Shown here piece by piece: positions 11,374-21,807 of a stretch of DNA of 64,000 bases (positions are counted from its first letter, which is position 1; the number at the start of each line of letters is the position of its first letter). The DNA is taken from contig NC_091727.1 of assembly GCF_042477335.2 (NCBI RefSeq), forward strand, positions 126,077,501-126,141,500, in the 5' to 3' direction. The notes below the pieces were generated by a model that saw only the letters and a list, made by a program, of their open reading frames with translations, searched no databases and was not told the DNA's origin. This DNA is from Ovis canadensis (Eukaryota > Chordata > Mammalia > Artiodactyla > Bovidae). The position numbers were made by a program, and so were the translations under genes.

Positions 11374-12050
11374 AACACCTACTACCATCCTATGGAACTA
11401 GTCTTTTTGGAACCCGCATTAGGAAGCATTGTCCTAGCCATTAGACTAATCTGAGTATCACCACAGTAACAGATCCATTCCATTCTAGCCCAAGCTGTAG
11501 AGGATGTTTCTTAGAGATAACGCCCCATACCTTATGATACTGACAGCCAGTGACCAAAGGACCTTGATGCACCCAAAGGACCTTAGGGCATCATTTCCTC
11601 TGCAGCAGGGCACTGGCCGGATGAGAGGAAGCCGATCCAAGCTTGCCTACTTCTGCTGGCACACCTTTCAAATAGAAGCCAGAGCTATTTGGGGTCTTCA
11701 TTGAAGGGAGTAAATGCCTGGGATGCTGGTCCAAACGTTCAGGGTCCACACTCTTAACTAGCAGAAGTTTGTGCTCACCAGGCACTTACAGTAGAAATCA
11801 TCCATCTCTTAGGTTCATTCCTAGTGCCATTCATCAGTCCATGCAATCAGTGCCCACACAACAAAACAGAAGACTCAGAATCTGCCCCTGCTGTGGCTTC
11901 ATTGCATGAGTATTAGAGTGGTCATCATATATCCATTTCAGAGCTAACATACGGCACAGAAATACTGTGCTATTATTAATTACCAGTGACACTACTAAGA
12001 GTACCTAAAATGTAAAACTCCCTGAAGACTCTGTCCTGATTAATTTGTAT
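11374..12050. other. No recognised gene or repeat
   Basis: Mixed unique-looking DNA with no open frame that stands out. Confidence 0.4.
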
Positions 12051-12064
12051 TTTATATACAATTC

Positions 12065-12295
12065 GGGGCTTCCCAGGTGGCGCTAGTGGTAAAGAATCCA
12101 CTTGCCAATACAGGAGACATAAGAGACACGGGTTTGACATGGTTGACACGGGTCAGAAAGATCCCCTGGAGGAGGGCATGGTAACTCACTCTAATATTGT
12201 TGGCTGGAGAATCCCATGGACAGAGGAGCCTGGTGGGCTATGGTCGATAGGATCTCAAAGAATCAGACACAACTGAAGTGACTTAGCATGCACGC
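12065..12295 (+). mobile_element. Bov-tA SINE with target-site duplication
   Basis: Complete copy from 'ggggcttcccaggtggcgctagtgg' to 'gaagtgacttagcatgcacgc', with a short duplicated 'gacatggttgacacgg' inside. ATATACAATTC flanks it exactly (12054-12064 and 12296-12306). Confidence 0.92.
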
Positions 12296-12309
12296 ATATA
12301 CAATTCAAA

Positions 12310-12870
12310 TAACAGAAGATCACAAAGGATTTCATATTTATTCCTGCCATTTTCACATTTTCTTTTAGTGTTTATTAAACATCCACACCATGAGGGAAAA
12401 GGCTTCCACTGAAATTGGTAAATTTGTATGCAAAAAGTAAATGTAATACAAATATACCTTTCTGTATCCATCCGTTGTTTATGGGAACATTTCTGTATAA
12501 ATCGATTTTTGGTAAAAATATTCACTGTAAAGGTCACAGGGGCACTGTTATTTAAGATGATCTGATTATGAATCCTTTTGTAAAACAACAAATTCTGCAA
12601 TGTGAATACTGTCCCCATCTAGTTGGTTTGCCTTGTTAATCCATAATTACACATATCAGATTTGCTTAAAGCAAAACACACTAATATTAATAAATGAGCT
12701 AGACATTTCTTAAGACGGGGGTGTATTCTGATCTGTATCAGTCTGCAATGCTGGCTCCTTTTGAATCCACTATTAATCACCATCCCAGTCCAAGGAGATT
12801 CATCCTAACTTTGTTGAGAATGTAACAGTGACCCGTCCAAGGATTCCTCTGTCTTTATATTTGCTGTCAC
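12310..12870. other. AT-rich DNA, nothing recognised
   Basis: An AT-rich stretch without a recognisable gene or repeat family. Confidence 0.4.
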
Positions 12871-12879
12871 TTCAATTTA

Positions 12880-13185
12880 ACCACCTGGTGAATTAATTCT
12901 TCAAGACTCATTCAAATGTCACTTCGCCCATGAAACCTTTCTTGATCTTCTCCCCACTCCTCCAGGCAGGCTTCCCTCTTCCATGGTCTTACAGTACCCT
13001 GCCCAGGCCTTGTCAAACTCTATGGTAATTATCTGTTTACACTTTCTCTCTTGCCTACCAGACTGTGCACTCCCTGAGAGCTGAGGTGATGTTTCATTCA
13101 TTTATTCATTTCTATACTTCCAATACCTAACACCTCTGGCGCATAGCAGGTGTTTAATAAATGTCGGTTGTTTGACTAAATGATC
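12880..13185 (+). repeat. L2 LINE, 3' end
   Basis: The L2 3' end reads in order: 'tcattcaaatgtcacttc...gaaacctttcttgatc', 'accagactgtgcactccctgagagctgaggtgatg' and 'acctctggcgcatagcaggtgtttaataaatgt'. It is an ancient, inactive fragment. Confidence 0.8.
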
Positions 13186-13189
13186 ACTG

Positions 13190-13840
13190 TTCTTAATTGT
13201 ACATTTTTTGACCCTGAAAAACAACACTTTATTAAAATCATAAATTAAAATGTCAAGAGAAGGCTTACTAGTTTTGTTCATTTTTACTGATCTCTTCTTT
13301 CTTTGGTAAAAAAAAAAAAAATTGCCATGCCAATTCACACCTTATGGATCAACCAACAAAAAACCCTCTAAACCAAATCCACAACTAATACATAATGCTT
13401 TTAGCATGTCCGTTTTCTCCAAACATAATACAGCTACCTCCTAACCCACCGCTAACATCACTGCAGTAAAGACATGAGGATTCACTAATTAAAGGGGTGG
13501 GATGAGGAAGAGGGGTGGGGGGAGTTACTGCAGGGATCACTGTAAGAGCTTTGTATCCTCATTGGCTGAGAAGAGAAGCCTGCTAAGAAAGTTGGGCATC
13601 TTTGGGGGAACCATAATGATGTCCAGTGGGACTTGGCCAACCTGGCTAGAGATTCCACATCCAGAATGTCCTAAGCAACAGCCCCAGCTGGGGGATTTCC
13701 ATGACTTTGAAACCATCATTACCCTTCTGATGTGGGCAGAACAGGTTGGACCTGATCTGCCTGTGTGTTGCTGCAATCTGGCTTGGCATGGGATGATACC
13801 CAAGGACATGTAATGCCAAGAGTAGCCTAGCCCCATGGTG
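13190..13840. other. No recognised gene or repeat
   Basis: Includes an A14 run at 13308-13321. The long minus-strand frame starting beyond this stretch is driven by the adjacent AC repeat and is not a gene. Confidence 0.4.
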
Positions 13841-13842
13841 CA

Positions 13843-13843
<1 letters not shown>

Positions 13844-13893
<50 letters not shown>
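13844..13893 (+). repeat. (AC)25 microsatellite
   Basis: Fifty bases of uninterrupted AC are followed by one AT interruption and more AC. Perfect repeats of this length are usually polymorphic. Confidence 0.97.
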
Positions 13894-13899
<6 letters not shown>

Positions 13900-14289
13900 A
13901 CCCCACTCCAATTCACACTCAAAAACCCCACGCAAAACCTGCACTATCTTCCTCCCAAATTTGCTTTCCTGTGTGCCAGTCACACACAGGGAGTGCCCCT
14001 CACTTTCCCTCACTTCTCCAGACTGCCCCATCCACACCCCACTCTACCGGCACACTGTAGCCTAGCCTGGAACTGGAACCTGGTGGGGACTGGTTTTGTG
14101 GTAGGCAACAAAGCCTCATGCACCCAGGCGTCCCGCTGGATCCACTCCATCCATCTCTCCCCGCCCCCACCCATGAGAACCCCCAACAAGAGAAAGCTCA
14201 GCTCTGGGAAGTGGATGTGGGGATTGGGGGCCCAAAGAAAGAGAGCTTTAGAGGTGGGCAGGGTCACGAGTCCAGGCAGCTACCGAGCT

Positions 14290-14830
14290 CTCTCTCCATG
14301 AAGCGACAGCGACGGCGAACTGGCAAAGGGACCGGGACTGCCCTCCCACCGCATCGCATCCCATCTATTCATAGTAAAAGGCCAAAACCTGAGAAATAAT
14401 CTACACTCCCGTCTGCCCCGTGCCCCTCACCCGCCCCAACGGCTCTTGGAGCCACTGGCGCTCCAACAGCCTGCAACAAAGCGCCCCCGACACAGACCTG
14501 TTCCAGCCTCTTCGTGGCCCGAGCGGAGGGCAGCCGTTGCAGAGGGTTCTGCCTTTGGCTCCGGGCAGCAGGCGCCGGGGATGGGAGGAGGAGCAAGTAC
14601 TAGGAGAGGAATGAGGACAAGAGGGGATGGGAGTCACAGCAGCCGCGGCGGTGGCCGTAGAAGGAGGAAGAGGAGGGGGTGGACGAGGAGGAGGAGGAGG
14701 AGGCGGCGGCTTCTGTGGCAGCTGCGGAGGATGCTCTGGCGAGGGGCAGGGCTGGGCGCGCGGGGCGTGGGCTCACGTGCGCCCCATGGCCTGGGGATGC
14801 GCGCGCGCCTGGGTGTGTAAGAGCATCTGG
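14290..14830. promoter_or_regulatory. CpG island, candidate promoter and first exon
   Basis: CpG is dense here (clusters such as 'gacagcgacggcgaactgg', 'gcagccgcggcggtggccg', 'gggcgcgcggggcgtgg', 'gatgcgcgcgcgcc') and rare in the surrounding repeats. Visible motifs are an E-box CACGTG at 14774-14779, a minus-strand GC box (complement of CCCGCCCC, 14430-14437) and a KLF/Sp-like GGGGCGTGG at 14762-14770. Plausible splice donors exist on both strands: plus GTAAGA at 14817, and minus GTGAGG reading leftward from 14430. The transcription direction therefore stays open. The open frames across the island are low-complexity Arg/Gly/Glu products of the GGA and GCC repeats and I do not call them coding. 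No TATA box is evident. Methylation-free CpG islands of this kind usually mark promoters in vertebrates; that this one is active is inference. Confidence 0.6.
14660..14708 (+). repeat. GGA-rich simple repeat in the CpG island
   Basis: Imperfect (GGA)n passes into GGC repeats. It explains the Glu-, Arg- and Gly-rich artefact frames nearby. Confidence 0.85.
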
Positions 14831-15296
14831 GTGTATTTTGACTGCGATTATTCCAATTCCGACCTAGTCTGGAATTTATGGTTCCTGCAGCCAGGCGGAA
14901 CTGAAGCCCTTTCAGTCTCCCAAACCAGATTATGCTGGTCTGGAGATCGGGCTTGGAGGTGAAATGAGCGAGATGGGGGAGAAGACGCTCAGCACTAGGG
15001 TGCCAGGCCTGCCATTAATGAACAGGTCGTTACCTTCAGTCTTCTTTCTGGGCACTAATAAATTGCATCCTTTAACACGTATCTTTGGAAAACCTATAGC
15101 TAAGGAGAATAGACAGTCACCATCACATGGTGTTGAATGAGCTGCTGGCTATGTCAGCGCTGTCTGGACTACCCAGAAGGCAATTTCTGTTCTATCTTGG
15201 GATTAACTTTCGGGAGTTGAGGCACCATAACTTCATACAGGATCTGAGTTCCGCCTTTTCTCCTGTCTCTCACTCCATTGCCAAATCTCTGTGCTT
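14831..15296. other. No recognised gene or repeat
   Basis: This flank of the CpG island is unique-looking. If the island is transcribed rightward, this would be the start of an intron. Confidence 0.4.
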
Positions 15297-15307
15297 GTAC
15301 CAAGGTG

Positions 15308-15539
15308 TGAGGGTAGGTGGGTACTAAGTCGCTTCAGCCCTGTCTGAACCTTTGCCACCCTATGGACCGTAGCCCACCAGACTCCTCTGCCCGTGGGATT
15401 CTCCAGGGAAGAATACTGGAGTGGGTTGCCATGCCCTCCTCCAAGGGATCTTCCCAACCCAGGGATCGAACCCACATCTCTTACGTCTCCTGCATTAGGC
15501 AGGTGGGGTCCTTACTGCCAGCGCCACCTGGGAAGCCCT
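15308..15539 (-). mobile_element. Bov-tA SINE with target-site duplication
   Basis: Reversed full copy. GTACCAAGGTG (15297-15307) and GTAACCAAGGTG (15540-15551) flank it. Confidence 0.88.
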
Positions 15540-15551
15540 GTAACCAAGGTG

Positions 15552-16120
15552 GCATGCAGTCAATTCTCTACTTTTTAGTCTGCTCATCCAGCCAGTATTA
15601 TCCAGATGCCTGGTTTCACTGGTGTCAAGCAGTCGCTTAGTCCTCATGCCACTCTCCCTCTAGAAGTGGGGCACTCAGTTTAGATGAGAACCAAGACCTG
15701 TTTCCTGGAAGTCAGAGGGTTGAAGAAGATCAGGCATCCAGCTGGAGACTATTTGGATCTGCACTCCTCAAGCTAAGATAAAGTGAAACCAATTGAAAGA
15801 TGCATAATTTTTCTCCATGACTGAATCCTTGATGAACCCCTTTCTTCGAGCCCTGCTGAAGGTCTCCTTCCCACTCATGACCTTTGAGCATTCCAATTCA
15901 TCTTGCCTAGTGGCTTCTGCTTGTAGATTAACAAAGCACTTCTTAATAGTGGTATCCCTACCATGTCACCTCTGTGAATTAAGCAAGGAAAATATAATTG
16001 TTTGTATTTTACAGATAAGGAAACAGATTTAACAAAATTAAGTGTATTTCCCAAACATTATGAGGAACTCTGTACCAAGGTCACAGGATAAAATTCTTTG
16101 GAATTGACCAAGCCCCATAG
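15552..16120. other. No recognised gene; weak MIR-like fragment
   Basis: A short 'tttgtattttacagataaggaaacag' near 16000 resembles reversed MIR. Nothing else is recognised. Confidence 0.4.
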
Positions 16121-16124
16121 CAAC

Positions 16125-16411
16125 TGTTGTCATGAGCCTCCAGATCTAAACTGGCCAGTTCCCCTGACCCCATCTTAGGTAAAATACCCACCGCATAGCA
16201 TCCTAACCAATCACTTAATACCAGCATTCCAGTAGGAATTTTCTATATCTTAAGGCTATAAAGATTGAATGCTAGCCTGCTTAAAGGGGTTGGCTCTTCC
16301 TTGAGCCAGCTCCCTGTTCTAACAGCATCTCCCCCTCTAATAAACTTTACTCTCCTTTCATTCTCCCACATCTCTGGAAATTCTTTTCCAACCCACGCAT
16401 GGACCACAACA
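16125..16411 (+). mobile_element. Solo LTR of an endogenous retrovirus
   Basis: The segment starts TGTTGT and ends ACAACA, a perfect 6-bp inverted terminal repeat of the TG...CA type. Inside are a CCAAT motif ('ctaaccaatcac'), a TATA-like 'tctatatctta', and a polyadenylation-signal context 'taataaactttactctcc' near the right end. No gag, pol or env sequence is adjacent, so it is a solo LTR. The layout resembles a gammaretrovirus-like (class I) LTR, which is inference. No clear target-site duplication is visible. Confidence 0.6.
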
Positions 16412-16428
16412 CATTACAGGCTAATAAG

Positions 16429-16649
16429 GGCTTCTCAAGGGTCGCTAGTATTAAAGAACCTGCCTGCCAATGCAAGAGACTAAGAGATGTTTGTTCAATC
16501 CCTGGGTTGGGAAGATTCCCTGGAGGAGGGCATGTCAACCCACTCCAGTATTCTTGCCTGGAGAATCCCATGGACAGAGGAGTCTGGTGGGCTACGGTCC
16601 GTAGGATGGCAAAGAGTCAGACATGGCTGAAATGACTTAGCACATACAC
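16429..16649 (+). mobile_element. Bov-tA SINE with 13-bp target-site duplication
   Basis: ACAGGCTAATAAG flanks the element exactly (16416-16428 and 16650-16662). Head, body and 'cttagcacatacac' tail are all present. It landed just outside the solo LTR. Confidence 0.92.
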
Positions 16650-16713
16650 ACAGGCTAATAAGTGGCAGATCCAGAATTGGGACTCAAGTCTTCAGATTTT
16701 TAGGGCAAAGCTC

Positions 16714-16855
16714 ATTTTTTCCCCTTTGTCTTTTTTTTCCCCCCTGCACCGTGGGACTTGTGGGATCTTAGTTCCCCAGTGACCAAGGATCAAACACTGG
16801 CCCTAGCAGTGAGTGAAAGCGCTGAGTCCTAATCACTGAACCACCAGGCAATTCC
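16714..16855 (-). mobile_element. CHR-like tRNA-derived SINE with target-site duplication
   Basis: The T-rich tail, 'tgcaccgtgggacttgtggg', 'ccaaggatcaaacac' and 'cctaatcactgaaccaccagg' follow the reversed family. CAAAGCTC flanks it (16706-16713 and 16856-16863). Confidence 0.85.
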
Positions 16856-16863
16856 CAAAGCTC

Positions 16864-17405
16864 CTATTTTAAATGACACCTTGCAAAGAAATTTCAAATT
16901 CATCTATTGATCTCCATGTTAGAAGGTAATGGTTTAGTGCATTGTCTAAATAGAAATTAAATAAAATGAGATTTTGAAAAAGTATTTCAGTTATGTGGAT
17001 GCATTCAGGTGCAACTCACAAGTTAGGAAGCAGAAAAGAGGTAATAACTTTTAGGTCTCAGTCCCCAACCAGCATACAAAAATGATTCTTTTGATTCTGC
17101 TACCAACATCTCCTGTAAGAATAATTTGGTACAGAAAGGACAGTAGAAACAGGATCTATTTTAATTTCCTGGGGGTGATAACCTTTTGAATATTTCGCCC
17201 ATGAGCTAGGTCTTTGTCTTCTAAGTCATGAGAAGAAACCATCATTTGTCATCAGGGGAGGTACCCTGTCTCCCACACAGCAGCCCGGGCAGTCCCAAGA
17301 GTATGCAGATGGCTATCAGGCAGAAGAGGCTGGCAGTGCTGGAGGCAAAAGCTGCGCTCTGGGGCCATACAGCTCTAGCTGAAAAATCTTGGAGAATGAC
17401 TCAGT
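16864..17405. other. No recognised gene or repeat
   Basis: Mixed, moderately AT-rich DNA without a recognisable element. Confidence 0.4.
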
Positions 17406-17409
17406 ATGG

Positions 17410-17529
17410 ATGCGTGCGTGCTGAGTCACTTCAGTCATGTCCGACTCTTTGCGAGCCCATGGACTGTAGCCCACCAGGCTCCTCTGTCCATGGGACTCTC
17501 CAGGCAAGCATACTGGAGTGGGTTGCCAT
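17410..17529 (-). mobile_element. Bov-tA SINE, 5'-truncated
   Basis: Only the tail and BovA body are present ('cttcagtcatgtccgactctt' to 'actggagtgggttgccat'). The tRNA-like head is missing. Confidence 0.85.
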
Positions 17530-17900
17530 CCAATTGTAAAATAGGTGGAGAGATGTGAAAACCAAATGGAGTGATACTGTAACTGAGCAGGATGCTCTGG
17601 GGCCTTCTCAGGACAGGGCCTCTCCCCCATATCCTCTGTTGTAGTGCCTCTCTCTAAAGTATCCAGATAATAGTATCTCATTCATATGTCCTGAGTTTTT
17701 CAGATGCTAAAACCACCACCTAATGGAAGAAATTAACTACTTGATGATCAGGAGGATGTACCACCCCGCCACCCCACCGACCTACTGGCGCCTAAGGATG
17801 TTAACTGCCCTGTAGCCTCAACATCAACCAGAGAGTTGTGCCAGAGATCATCACATTCTTTGAGACCCTCATCCCCCATCTTGCTTTCAAAAATGTTTTG
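17530..17900. other. No recognised gene or repeat
   Basis: Mixed DNA with no feature I can support. Confidence 0.4.
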
Positions 17901-17903
17901 CTT

Positions 17904-18028
17904 GGGGACTTCCCTGGTTAGAACTTCCAGTGGTTGAAATTCAGCATTTTCACTGCTCAGGCCTGGGTTCAATCCCTGATTGGGGAACTAAGATCCTGCA
18001 TGCCATGTGGCATGGCCAAGAAAAGAAT
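17904..18028 (+). mobile_element. CHR-like tRNA-derived SINE
   Basis: 'ggggacttccctggttagaact', 'gggttcaatccctgattgggg' and 'catgtggcatggcc' follow the family order. A Bov-tA element abuts its A-rich tail directly. Confidence 0.8.
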
Positions 18029-18250
18029 GCTCCCCGGTGGTGTGGTGGTAAAGAATCTGCCTGCCAATGCAGGAGACACAGGAGACTCGGGTTTGATCCC
18101 TGAGTCTGGAAGATCCCCAGGAGGAGGGCGTGGCAATCCACTCCAATGTTCTTGCCTGGGAAATCCTGTGGACAGAAGAGCCTGGTGGGCTACTATCCAT
18201 AAGGTCACAGAGAGTCGGACACGACTGAAGCGACTTAGCATGCATGCACA
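18029..18250 (+). mobile_element. Bov-tA SINE
   Basis: Complete copy that begins immediately after the CHR-like tail, so it probably used that A-rich end as its target. It ends 'gaagcgacttagcatgcatgc'. Confidence 0.87.
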
Positions 18251-19320
18251 AAATCCTTTGGGAATTCAAGGTTTGGGGGGACATGAACCACTCCCCCTGG
18301 TTCTTCTTGCTTCCCTGTGCAATAAACCTCTGTGTGCTCCAAACTCTGACCATTCCATATTTATATTTGTTTGGTCTCTCAGTGCCTTGGGCACACAAAC
18401 TTGCTTGAGACATAGCAAGACTCAATAAATGATAGGTATTATTGTTAGAGAGAGAAAAGCAACAACTACATTAATGAGTCTTTCTCCATTAAAAGCAGAA
18501 ACTCTTTATCACTAGTGGTACCTCAATACTGAGAGCATGCAGAAGAGATTGCTTTTCTCCAGGATAGGAGAGATCAAGTGCTGGTGACAGGCGATAGGCA
18601 AGATAAGCAAAGAGAGATGAGGGATTTCCAGCAACTACTGAGGACCAGCATGGAAGAGAATAGGATTAGAAGACAATGATAAAGAGGGTGTCTAAGATTG
18701 GGCCTGTAGGCCAGTTCACAGTTTTGTAACAATGTACATGGTTTACTCAGAGGGGTGTTTTGGCTTTTCTGAACAAGTTCCTTTTATCAAAAGACTTAAT
18801 AAAGAGCTCTGTTCAGAATCTGTCAGAAATACCTGAATCTGACATTTAGCTAGGGACTCCCTGTTCTGATTTGGTACCAAACAGAGATTATTCTTGTTCG
18901 AGCCTTGCCAAGCACAGAGAGGTTGAGTCATAACAATGCTCAGAGCCAAGCTGCAGAAAAATTGTAAAGGAGGTGAAATTTGTCTCTGACACCCTTCAAG
19001 GTCTCTCTGTGTTACATACACCCTTATCTTCCCACTTAAAATCTCTGGACATCAAAATCCCTGACTTTCCCAACCAGGAAAAATGACCTAGATGTAGAAT
19101 GAAGTGCCTTTATATGCTTGTCAAAAGGAAGACTAGCAGGAGGAAACAATGCTAAGCCCAATGAAATGGATCACTAATGGAAGAAGGTCAGGCTTTCAGG
19201 GTGGTGAAGATACCCCGGGTGCCCTCACACCTTTTAGGTATGAGACGTTCCATGGATAAGACAAGACCTTGGAAATGTAAATTCACATCATAACAGAAAC
19301 CCAGAACAGGAAGAGGCATT
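18251..19320. other. No recognised gene or repeat
   Basis: Mixed DNA. A minus-strand frame of 92 codons near 18.75-19.02 kb shows no domain that I recognise. Confidence 0.4.
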
Positions 19321-19324
19321 AGTT

Positions 19325-19470
19325 ATTATTTCCAGCCCAACTCCTTTGTTTCACAAGTATTGATTAAACCAAGGCTCAGAAAGGTTAAGTGACTCTTCCA
19401 TGACCACAGAGCTCCCAAGAAGGAGAGTCAGGACTTGAATTCCGGGCACAGATCTATTTCCACTACAATG
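19325..19470 (-). repeat. MIR SINE
   Basis: Reversed MIR: 'ccaaggctcagaaaggttaagtgactcttcc' followed by 'gtcaggacttgaattccgggcac'. Confidence 0.65.
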
Positions 19471-19842
19471 TCTTACTCCATCTACCAGGAAGAAAACCAG
19501 GAACAATTGCTTAGGACTGATATTTGAGACTGCTCTGGGTACATAAGGATGACGTGAAAATAAGAACAGAGGACCAAAATGAAGGTGCAATCTTGCTTCT
19601 TGCTTCCTTTAGCTTGCTCCTGACAGGTAATTTTTCTTAGTTGCTATTTCAAACAACACTGACATGTAGAATCGTCTATGTGATGCCAGGCACCCAACTC
19701 TGGAAATGATATTAGAGGTATAAGACTATACTGAGGGTGGACAGAATCCTGGTGATTCCCTGAATCTTTTATTTATTATTGTGACAAGAATGTTTAATAT
19801 GAGACCTACCCGTTTAAAAACATTGTTTAAGTATACAATGTG

Positions 19843-20278
19843 TGTGTGCTAAGCCGCTTCAGTCATGTCTGACTGTTTGTGACCCCATGGACTGTACTCC
19901 ACCAGGCTCCTCTGTCCATGGGATTCTCCAGCCAAGACTACTGGAGTGGGTTACCTGCCATTTCCTCCTCAAGGGGATTTTCCTAACCTAAGGTTTGAAC
20001 TCAAGTCTCTTATGTCACCTGCATTGGCAGGCGGGCTCCTTAACACTAGTACTGCCTGAAAGTGAAGTCGCTCGATCGTGTCCAACTCTTTGGACCCCAT
20101 GGACTGTAGCCTATCAGACTCCTCCATTCATGGGATTTTCCAGGCAAGAGTGCTAGAGTGGAATGCCATTTCCTTCTTCAGGGGATCTTCCCGACCCGGG
20201 AATCAAACTCGGGTCTCCTGCATTGCAGGCAGACGCTTTACCGTCTGAGCCACCAGGGAAGCACCACCTGGGAAGCCC
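19843..20278 (-). mobile_element. Bov-tA SINE, outer member of a nested pair
   Basis: The reversed body runs to 'gctccttaacactagtactgcc', then stops. It resumes after the inner SINE with 'ccacctgggaagcccc', which is the rest of its head. Confidence 0.82.
20056..20262 (-). mobile_element. Bov-tA SINE inserted in another Bov-tA
   Basis: A complete reversed copy ('gaaagtgaagtcgctcgatcg' to 'gagccaccagggaagc') sits within the head of the outer element. It has fewer differences from the consensus, as expected for the younger insertion. Confidence 0.85.
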
Positions 20279-21070
20279 CCAAATTGTTAACTATAGGCAC
20301 GATGTACAAAAGATCACTGGGATTTAGTCATCTTGCATCACTGAAATTTTATACCCATTGAATAGCCCCTAACCATTCCCCCTCCTCCCAATACCTGGCA
20401 ACCACCATTCTATTCTCTGGATATTGGTGCCCATTGGGGTGCTGATAGGCATTGCATTGAATCTGTAGGCCACTTTGGATGATATGGACATTTTAACAAT
20501 ATTAAATCTTTAAATCTATGAATACAAGATGTCTTCCCATTTACTTGTGTCTTTTCACATTTCTCTCACCAGTGTTTTGTAGTTGTCAATGTACCAATTT
20601 TTGATCTCTTTGGTTAAGTTTATTCCAAAGCAATTTATTATTTTGATGTTACTGTAAATGATATTGCTTCCTTAAATGCCCTTTTGAATAGTTTATTCTT
20701 GGTGTATAGAAATGCAATTGGTTTGTGTATGTTGATTTTATATTCTGTAACTTCATTGAATTCGCTTATTAGTTCTAACAATTTTGGGAGGGATGTAGGG
20801 GGAGTCTTTAGGGTTTTCTACAAAGAGGATCATGTTATCTGCAAACAGAAAAAAATTTACTGATTCCTTTCCCATTTGGATCCCTTTTTGTTCCATCCAG
20901 TTGTTCTAACTGGGACTGCCAGTACTATGTTGTATAAAAGTGGCAAGAGTTGGCATCCTTGCCATGTTCCTGATCTTAAAAGAAAAGTCTTCAGTTTTTC
21001 ACCACTGAGTATGATGTTAGCTATGGGCATTTCATATATAGTCTTTATTTTATTGAGGTGATTTCCTTTT

Positions 21071-21558
21071 TTTCCCCAGCTTTATTAAGGTATAATCAAC
21101 AAATTAATATTGTATATATTTAAGGTTGTACAATATTTTGATTTATGGGTCCACTGTGAAATGACTACCACATTCAAGCTAGTTAACACATCCATCACCT
21201 CACAAACTTACCTTTCTTTGTGTGTGTGGCAAGAAAATGTTAAGATCTACTTTAGCAAATTTCAAGTATACAATACAGTATTATTTATGGTCACCATGCT
21301 GTACATTCGACTGAACGACTTCACTTTCATTTTTCACTTTCCTGCATTGGAGAAGGAAATGGCAACCTACTCCAGTGTTCTTGCCTGGAGAATCCCAGGG
21401 ATGGAGGAGCCTAGTGGGTTGCCGTCTATGGGGTCTCACAGAGTTGGACACGACTGAAGCGACTTAGCAGCAGCAGCAGCAGCAGCATGCTATACATTAG
21501 ATCCTCAGAATTTATTCATCCTGCCTAAGTGAAACTTTGTGCACTTTGACCAACATAA
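21071..21558 (-). mobile_element. L1M 3'-end fragment inserted in an older L1M
   Basis: A T-run (the reversed poly-A) followed by 'agctttattaaggtataatcaac' is the reversed 3' end of an L1M ('...aataaagct'). It continues with 'caccatgctgtac...ttagatcctcag...tttattcatcc'. A short ATTTCCTT occurs on both sides, consistent with a target-site duplication. It splits the ORF2 text of the surrounding L1M and carries a Bov-A2 of its own. Confidence 0.65.
21308..21485 (+). mobile_element. Bov-A2 SINE with (CAG)n tail
   Basis: It begins in the linker ('cgactgaacgacttcac'), then carries a BovA unit ('tgcattggagaaggaaatgg' to 'gaagcgacttagcagcagc'). CATGCTGTACATT and CATGCTATACATT flank it (21295-21307 and 21486-21498). 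Confidence 0.9.
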
Positions 21559-21594
21559 TTTCCTTCTATTCCTGGTGTGTTGAGAGATTTTATT

Positions 21595-21807
21595 ATGGAA
21601 GTGAAAGTGTTAGTCACTCAGTCATGTCTGACTCTTTGCAACCCCATGGACTGTAGCCCTCCAGGCTTCTCTGTCAGTAGGATTCTCCAGGCAAGAATAC
21701 TGCAGTGGGTTGCCATTCCCTTCTCCAGGGGGTCTTCCCGACCCAAGGATCAAACCCAGGTCTCTTGCATTGCAGATTCTTTACTGTCTGAGCCACCAGG
21801 GAAGCCC
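21595..21807 (-). mobile_element. Bov-tA SINE with target-site duplication
   Basis: Reversed complete copy flanked by TTTATTA (21588-21594 and 21808-21814). Confidence 0.9.

Noticed and set aside
13537..14037. 166-codon minus-strand frame with a long Cys-Val run
   Set aside because: The run is the translation of the AC microsatellite. The rest has no domain, and a second overlapping frame shows the same artefact.
14446..14962. Overlapping Arg/Gly-rich and Glu-rich frames across the CpG island
   Set aside because: They are products of GGA/GGC repeats read in different frames. All three plus-strand frames are open over parts of the region, as GC-rich repeats often are.
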